A DNA stretch of 64,000 bases from Rhizobiales bacterium GAS188 (GTDB lineage: Bacteria; Pseudomonadota; Alphaproteobacteria; Rhizobiales; Beijerinckiaceae): contig FNSS01000001.1 of assembly GCA_900104855.1 (NCBI GenBank), forward strand, positions 4,030,001 to 4,094,000. The letters run 5' to 3'. The notes under the pieces were generated by a model. That model searched no databases and was not told the origin of the DNA. It worked only from the letters and a program-made list of their open reading frames with translations. Positions 59,618 to 64,000 of the stretch are shown in pieces (within the stretch, counting starts at the first letter, position 1; each line of letters opens with the position of its first letter). The translations under genes were made by a program, and so were the position numbers.

Positions 59618-59942
59618 GATGTCCTCCGGTCTCTTCCCAGGTCGAGCCGCTCCAATTTCGCGCCACGCATGTCGGCTTACGGAGATGGAGCGTGTTTCAC
59701 GTTTCTGATTGTGGCCGCGCAGCGACGTTGCCCGCGCTACCATACGAGTTAGCGCGGCTAGTAATGCGCATTTTTGGCAGGGTGTCTACCGCTTGCCGGC
59801 TCTGAGCTCGGTGCAGTTCTGCGGTCTACAGCTTTGTGATAGGCCCTCGTGACCATGTTGCCTAAGATTTCATCAGCGAGACCATCCGAGTCTCGCGTTC
59901 TCCTGCCCAGACCCTCCTGCCAAAACCGATCCGGGAAACCTC
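59618..59942. promoter_or_regulatory. Divergent promoter region with inverted repeat
   Basis: 325 bp between the Liv binding-protein gene and the M32 carboxypeptidase gene. An 8-bp inverted repeat CCGCGCTA (59732-59739) / TAGCGCGG (59750-59757) with a 10-base gap may be an operator. No other gene or repeat family is seen here. Confidence 0.3.
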
Positions 59943-61454
59943 ATGACCGTCTCTGCCTTGAACGCCGCCATCGGCCGCATCAACGACGTGCTCTGCGCCT
60001 CCTCGGTGCTGGTCTGGGACAGCCGCACCATGCTGCCGAAGGGCGGTGCCGCGACCCGCGCAGGCCAGCTCGCGACGCTCATCGGCGTGGCGCGTGACCT
60101 CTTGATGTCGGGCGAGACGCGCCGGGCGCTCGACGGCGCGCGGCGCGAGGTCGAGACGACGCCGCAGGACGATCCCTGGCGGCGCGCGGTCGCAAGCGTC
60201 GAGCAGGCGATCAGCCTGCATGAACGCGTCCCGGCCGAGCTGATCGAGCGCAAGGCGAGGCTCAACGGCATCGGCACGCAGATCTGGTTCCAGGCGCGCG
60301 CCGACAATGATTTTCGTGCCTTCGCGCCGGTTCTCGCCGAGATCGTGGCGGCGTCGCGCGACTATGCCGATGCGGTCGGCTGGACGCAGCATCCCTATGA
60401 TGCGCTGATCGGCCTCTACGAGCCGGGGACGACGCTCGTCGATCTGCAAAAGCTATTCGGGGAGCTCGCGAGCGGCATCAGGCCGGTCCTCGACCAGGCG
60501 CTCGGCCGCAAGCGGCCGCGCCAGGATTTTCTCGACCAGCCTTTCGCGGAGGCGAAGGTGCATGCGGCAGGAAAGCTCCTCTCCGAGACGCTCGGCTATG
60601 ACTATGAGCGCGGCCGGCTCGACAAGACGGTGCATCCCTTCGCCATCTCGTTCACGCGCGAGGATGTGCGCATCACCATGCGGCTCGGCGAGAAGAGCTT
60701 CGCCAATTCGCTGTTCGGCGCGATGCATGAGACCGGCCATGGCCTCTACGAGCAGAATGTCGATCCGGCCTTCACCCGCACGCCGCTGACCACGAATCTC
60801 GTCAGCCTCTATGCCGGCGGCGGCGCGAGCCTCGGCACGCATGAATCGCAATCGCGCCTGCAGGAGAACCATGTGGGGCGCAGCCACGCCTTCTGGCGCG
60901 TCCATTTCGGGCGGGTGAAGGAGGTTTTGGGCGGGCTCGACGGGGTCGATGCCGATGCCTTCCACAAGGCCGTCAACACGGTCTCGACCGGCCTCATCCG
61001 CACCGAGGCCGACGAATTGACCTATGACTTCCACATCATGCTGCGCGTCGAGTTCGAGGCCGCCTTGCTGAGCCGGGACATCAAGGTCGACGATATTCCG
61101 GGCGCCTGGAACGAGGCCATGCGGCGCCATCTCGGCGTCGGCGTGCCGAATGACCGCGAAGGCTGCCTGCAGGACATCCATTGGTCCTCGGGCGCCATGG
61201 GGTCGTTCTGCACCTATACGCTCGGCAATGTCATGGCGGCCCAGCTCTTCGCCACCGCGAAGGCTGAGGGCGAGGGCGTCTCCGCTTCCTTGGAGAGTGG
61301 CGACACGACGCCGTTGCGGGCCTGGCTCAAGGAGAATGTCTGGCGGCACGGCAAGCGCTTCGGCCGCGACGAGCTGTTGCGGCGCTCGACCGGCCGGGCT
61401 CTCGAAGCCGGCCCCTATCTCGCTTATCTCAAGGGCAAATACGCCGAGGTGTGA
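59943..61454 (+). CDS. Carboxypeptidase M32 (Taq type)
   Basis: 503 residues, the usual size. The zinc motif HETGH (H262-E263-H266) is followed by GLYEQNVDPAF, and HESQSRLQENHVGRS is the family's second signature, providing the third zinc ligand Glu. It removes C-terminal residues from peptides in the cytoplasm with broad specificity except proline. ATG 59943 begins the conserved N-terminus. It is monocistronic and converges with the glycosyltransferase across a family B repeat. Confidence 0.94.
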   Translation: MTVSALNAAIGRINDVLCASSVLVWDSRTMLPKGGAATRAGQLATLIGVARDLLMSGETRRALDGARREVETTPQDDPWRRAVASVEQAISLHERVPAELIERKARLNGIGTQIWFQARADNDFRAFAPVLAEIVAASRDYADAVGWTQHPYDALIGLYEPGTTLVDLQKLFGELASGIRPVLDQALGRKRPRQDFLDQPFAEAKVHAAGKLLSETLGYDYERGRLDKTVHPFAISFTREDVRITMRLGEKSFANSLFGAMHETGHGLYEQNVDPAFTRTPLTTNLVSLYAGGGASLGTHESQSRLQENHVGRSHAFWRVHFGRVKEVLGGLDGVDADAFHKAVNTVSTGLIRTEADELTYDFHIMLRVEFEAALLSRDIKVDDIPGAWNEAMRRHLGVGVPNDREGCLQDIHWSSGAMGSFCTYTLGNVMAAQLFATAKAEGEGVSASLESGDTTPLRAWLKENVWRHGKRFGRDELLRRSTGRALEAGPYLAYLKGKYAEV

Positions 61455-61457
61455 GGC

Positions 61458-61565
61458 CTGGGACCGCGGGCGTCCACCCTGGGATCGCGGGCGTCTCGCC
61501 CGCCCTTGCGCTGGTGAGGTGCACCGCTGGGAAGTAAGGGCGACCGAGACGGTCGCGGTCCCAGG
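61458..61565. repeat. Dispersed repeat family B, copy at convergent genes
   Basis: Starts TGGGACCGCGGGCGTCCACC, repeats GGGATCGCGGGCGTCTCGCC and ends GGTCGCGGTCCCAG. It fills the gap between the M32 stop and the glycosyltransferase stop and so may end both transcripts. Confidence 0.8.
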
Positions 61566-61577
61566 GATACAGCGCCC

Positions 61578-62321
61578 CTAGCGCTTGCTCCGCCGCTGTT
61601 GGAGCACCAGCCACAGGAAGCGCGCAAAATCGATCGTGTAGCGCTTGCCGAGACGCCGCGGCTCATGCGCGACGCGCCACAGCCATTCGAGACGGATGCG
61701 CTGGATAAAGAGCGGCGCGCGCGGCACCGCTCCGGCGAGGAAGTCGAAGAGGGCGCCGACACCGATGACGAGCGGCGCGCCGAGCTCAGCCCCGTGTCGC
61801 GCCATCCATTGCTCCTGGCGCGGATTGCCGAGCGCCACCAGCACGATGTCGGCCTTGGCGGCGCGGATCGCTGCGACCGGCGGCGCCGGATCGCCGGCAT
61901 CCGCATAGCCGTCGCGCGTGCCGCAGATCGTCAGGCCGAAACGCTGCGCCAGAACGGAAGCAGCCTTGTCGGCGATGCCTGGTCGCGCGCCGAACAGGAA
62001 GAGCCTCGTGGATTTGGGGGCGGCGGCGAGCAGCGCCGGGGTTAGATCCGTGCCGTGGGGGTTGTCCGGGAAGGGCGCGCCGTAGAGCAGCTTCGAGGCG
62101 ATGTCGAGGCCGACACCGTCATTGAGCACCAGGAAATCGTCGAGCAGCCGCGTGCCTTCGGACGTGCCTGTGAGCACGGTCAGGAGATTGGCATTGGCGA
62201 AGGCGACGCGCGTCGGCCGCCGCGCCGCGAGCTCGCCGAGCAGGAAGGCGATCGCCGCGCCGCTTGTACAGATCGCGACCTTGGCGCCCAATATGTCGCG
62301 CGTCGGGAAGAAACTGGCCAT
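61578..62321 (-). CDS. WecG/TagA/CpsF family glycosyltransferase
   Basis: 247 residues, close to the family length. Features are NANLLTVLTGTSEGTRLLDDFLVLNDGVGLDIASKLLYG (catalytic Asp region), GTDLTPALL, RLFLFGARPGIADKAA, DIVLVALGNPRQEQWM and FDFLAGAVPRAP. These enzymes transfer N-acetylmannosamine or a related sugar onto a lipid-linked carrier for surface polysaccharide. ATG 62321 is chosen because the in-frame upstream part is only translated repeat DNA. It is solitary: no polysaccharide cluster is visible nearby. Confidence 0.88.
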   Translation of the reverse strand: MASFFPTRDILGAKVAICTSGAAIAFLLGELAARRPTRVAFANANLLTVLTGTSEGTRLLDDFLVLNDGVGLDIASKLLYGAPFPDNPHGTDLTPALLAAAPKSTRLFLFGARPGIADKAASVLAQRFGLTICGTRDGYADAGDPAPPVAAIRAAKADIVLVALGNPRQEQWMARHGAELGAPLVIGVGALFDFLAGAVPRAPLFIQRIRLEWLWRVAHEPRRLGKRYTIDFARFLWLVLQQRRSKR

Positions 62322-62401
62322 GGAATCGGGCTCGGCGGGATTGAGTCGCGGCCAATCTGGCACAGCTTCCCTAACGCCGTCCTGCGGGCCGATGCGCGGG
62401 C

Positions 62402-62570
62402 TGGGACCGCGGGCGTCCCGCCCGCCCTTACGAATGGCGGGGCCTCCACGCCGGGAAGAAGGGCGACCACCCGGGACCGCGGGCGTCCCGCCAGGCGTCC
62501 CGCCCGCCCTTACGAATGGCGAGGCCTCCACGCCGGGAAGAAGAGCGACCGAGACGGTCGCGGTCCCAGG
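62402..62570. repeat. Dispersed repeat family B, two tandem units
   Basis: Two units (first to about 62470, second to 62570), each running CTGGGACCGCGGGCGTCCCG ... GGGAAGAAGGGCGACC. The second has an internal duplication of GCGTCCCGCC. It lies between two minus-strand genes, 7 bp from the monooxygenase stop. Confidence 0.8.
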
Positions 62571-62577
62571 GCCCCCC

Positions 62578-63615
62578 TCACCGGCCGGCGATCAGCGCCC
62601 CCTGGCGTTCTCCAGCAGCGCCGTCGTGGCTGAGCTCGCTCTTGAGCCCGGCCAGGATCTCATAGGAGCGCAGCCGCGCCGCGTGGTCATAGATCGCGGA
62701 GGCGACCATCAGTTCATCGGCCTGCGTGTCCTTGAGTAGCCTTTCGAGGCCGTGGCGGACCGTTTCGGGCGAGCCGACCACCGAGCAGCTGAGCATCCGC
62801 GAGGCCTGCATCTTCTCGACGGGCGACCAATAGGTCTCGATATCGTCGATCGGCGGCTGCAGCCGGCCCCGCGTGCCGCGGAAGATGTTGGTGAAGCTCT
62901 GCTGGGCCGAGGTGAACAGCCGGCGCGCCTCGACATCCGTGTCGGCCGCGATCACGTTGACGCCGATCATCGCATACGGTTTGGCGAGCTGCTCCGAAGG
63001 CTCGAATCTCGCCCGGTAGACTTCCAGCGCCTCCACCAGCGCATCGGGCGCGAAATGCGACGCGAAGGCGTAGGGAAGGCCGAGCATGGCGGCGAGCTGC
63101 GCCCCGAACAGGCTCGAGCCGAGGATCCAGAGCGGCACCTTCAGCCCGGTGCCGGGCACGGCCTGCACCACCTGGCCGGGCTGCAGGGGGCCGAGCAGCG
63201 CCTGCAACTCGAGCACGTCCTGAGGAAACCGGTCGGCAGTATCGGGATCGCGCCGCAGGGCCCGCAAGGTGCGCTGATCGGTGCCGGGCGCCCGGCCGAG
63301 GCCCAGATCGATGCGGCCGGGATAGAGCGATTCCAGCGTCCCGAACTGCTCGGCGATCACGATCGGCGCGTGATTGGGCAGCATGATGCCGCCGGCGCCG
63401 ACGCGGATGGTTTTCGTGCCGCCCGCCACATAGCCGATCACCACCGAGGTCGCGGCACTGGCGATGCCGACCATGTTGTGATGCTCGGCCAGCCAATAGC
63501 GCCGATAACCCCATTTTTCGGCATGCTGGGCGAGGTCGAGCGTGCGGCGCAGCGCATCGCCCGGCGTGTGGTCGGCCGGAACCGGGGCGAGGTCGAGAAC
63601 GGAGAATTCGGGCAC
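62578..63615 (-). CDS. LLM class flavin-dependent oxidoreductase (luciferase-like, MsnO8 type)
   Basis: 345 residues. LSVLDLAPV-like start ([20 protein letters not shown]), then [24 protein letters not shown] and [45 protein letters not shown]: the signature of this flavin monooxygenase subfamily, which uses FMNH2. The substrate is unknown. GTG 63615 is chosen as the conserved start, with GGAAAGA seven bases upstream; a much longer in-frame extension runs through a family A repeat and is not credible. Confidence 0.88.
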   Translation of the reverse strand: MPEFSVLDLAPVPADHTPGDALRRTLDLAQHAEKWGYRRYWLAEHHNMVGIASAATSVVIGYVAGGTKTIRVGAGGIMLPNHAPIVIAEQFGTLESLYPGRIDLGLGRAPGTDQRTLRALRRDPDTADRFPQDVLELQALLGPLQPGQVVQAVPGTGLKVPLWILGSSLFGAQLAAMLGLPYAFASHFAPDALVEALEVYRARFEPSEQLAKPYAMIGVNVIAADTDVEARRLFTSAQQSFTNIFRGTRGRLQPPIDDIETYWSPVEKMQASRMLSCSVVGSPETVRHGLERLLKDTQADELMVASAIYDHAARLRSYEILAGLKSELSHDGAAGERQGALIAGR

Positions 63616-63756
63616 GGATCGTCTTTCCCAATGGGCCAAAATCGAAAGCGCTGCGTCTGTTCGCGGGAAGCGCCGGCAGGTGGACCGCCCCGCAAGAGAT
63701 CGGCATTCGAGGGCCGCCGCGCAAGGCTCGACGGCGCAACCCTCCCCGGCGCGCTT

Positions 63757-63895
63757 CCTTCTCCCGCTCTTTCGCGGGAGAAGGTGCCCGAACGTAGTGA
63801 GGGCGGATGAGGGACGCCGGTGAAGCGCTCGACCGCCCCTCATCCGCCTCGGCTTCGCCTCGGCACCTTCTCCCACCTCAAGTGGCGGGAGAAGG
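63757..63895. repeat. Dispersed repeat family A, copy 4
   Basis: Outer CCTTCTCCCGC/GCGGGAGAAGG hairpin, central GAGGGCGGATGAGGGACGCC palindrome and closing CCTTCTCCCACC hairpin. It lies between the divergent monooxygenase and M3 peptidase genes, 59 bp before the M3 ATG, so here it is in a promoter region rather than after stops. Confidence 0.85.
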
Positions 63896-63954
63896 TAAGC
63901 ACACGAGCGGTGCCTGCTATAAGGCCTCCCGAACAGAACCAAGAGTGACCCGAT

Positions 63955-64000
63955 ATGCCGCAAGAAAATCCGCTGCTCGCCACTTGGTCGACGCCGTTCG
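63955..64000 (+). CDS. M3 family metallopeptidase (peptidyl-dipeptidase Dcp-like), 5' end only
   Basis: Only the first 15 codons are in the window: [15 protein letters not shown]. The wording NPLL-x-x-W-x-TPF is the characteristic N-terminus of Dcp/oligopeptidase A-type M3 peptidases. The catalytic part lies beyond the edge, so the call rests on this short stretch. Confidence 0.6.
   Translation, partial: MPQENPLLATWSTPF

Noticed and set aside
62322-62531. Longer N-terminus for the glycosyltransferase
   Set aside because: It is translated family B repeat; the family begins near the ATG at 62321.
63616-63963. Longer N-terminus for the luciferase-like monooxygenase
   Set aside because: It reads through a family A repeat; the conserved start is the GTG at 63615.

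Overview
The window looks like chromosomal DNA from a GC-rich alphaproteobacterium, most probably of the Hyphomicrobiales (Rhizobiales). The reasons are the very high GC content, dense co-directional genes with many 4-bp ATGA overlaps, frequent GTG/TTG starts, a fused LivM-LivG protein, a trifolitoxin-type YcaO/TfuA pair, MocR and FCD-type GntR regulators, and several families of palindromic intergenic repeats. The species cannot be named from sequence alone. No rRNA, tRNA, CRISPR array or prophage was recognised.

Layout. 0.3-3.1 kb: a membrane fatty-acid hydroxylase, then a MocR regulator divergent from an alpha/beta hydrolase with paired operator repeats between them. 3.1-7.4 kb: a catabolic cluster with a GntR regulator, an enolase-superfamily enzyme, an MFS carrier and a 53-residue CxxCH protein on the minus strand, and a divergent SDR. 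7.4-12.9 kb: a QseBC/PmrAB-like two-component system with a PmrA-type box, an L,D-transpeptidase lipoprotein, a secreted unknown protein, and a nucleoside hydrolase with a phosphoribosyltransferase. 13.2-19.0 kb: a complete five-gene peptide/opine-type ABC importer behind a good sigma-54 promoter match. 19.0-26.3 kb: GNAT, a possible small RNA, a DUF4126 membrane protein coupled to a flavin disulfide-type oxidoreductase, and an RND efflux pair.

26.3-40.4 kb reads as an accessory region. It holds a GGDEF-EAL protein whose EAL end is frameshifted and a tight four-gene operon of YcaO, TfuA, a zinc metallopeptidase and an unrecognised 182-residue protein. It also holds a GNAT, two TPR-type class III cyclases, a vanadium-haloperoxidase/PAP2-like protein with a collagen-like N-terminus, and a G1 (eqolisin) peptidase. 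The YcaO/TfuA operon is the best candidate for an undescribed system: YcaO-TfuA pairs install backbone thioamides, and neither a usual small precursor peptide nor McrA is present.

40.7-50.1 kb: a DUF2147 protein, a D-2-hydroxyacid dehydrogenase, an Fe3+/phosphonate-type ABC importer, threonine aldolase, a two-subunit TPP decarboxylase with a 19-bp tandem duplication at the subunit junction, and mannonate dehydratase. 50.1-55.1 kb: a 179-bp MITE-like insertion inside a dispersed repeat, tandem zinc-ribbon class III cyclases, and an IS481-family element with a broken transposase. 55.1-59.6 kb: a branched-chain amino-acid (Liv) importer. 59.9-64 kb: M32 carboxypeptidase, a WecG/TagA glycosyltransferase, a luciferase-like monooxygenase, and the first codons of an M3 peptidase running off the end.

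Dispersed repeats (families A-E here) sit within a few bases of many stop codons and in places supply the C-terminal codons of genes.
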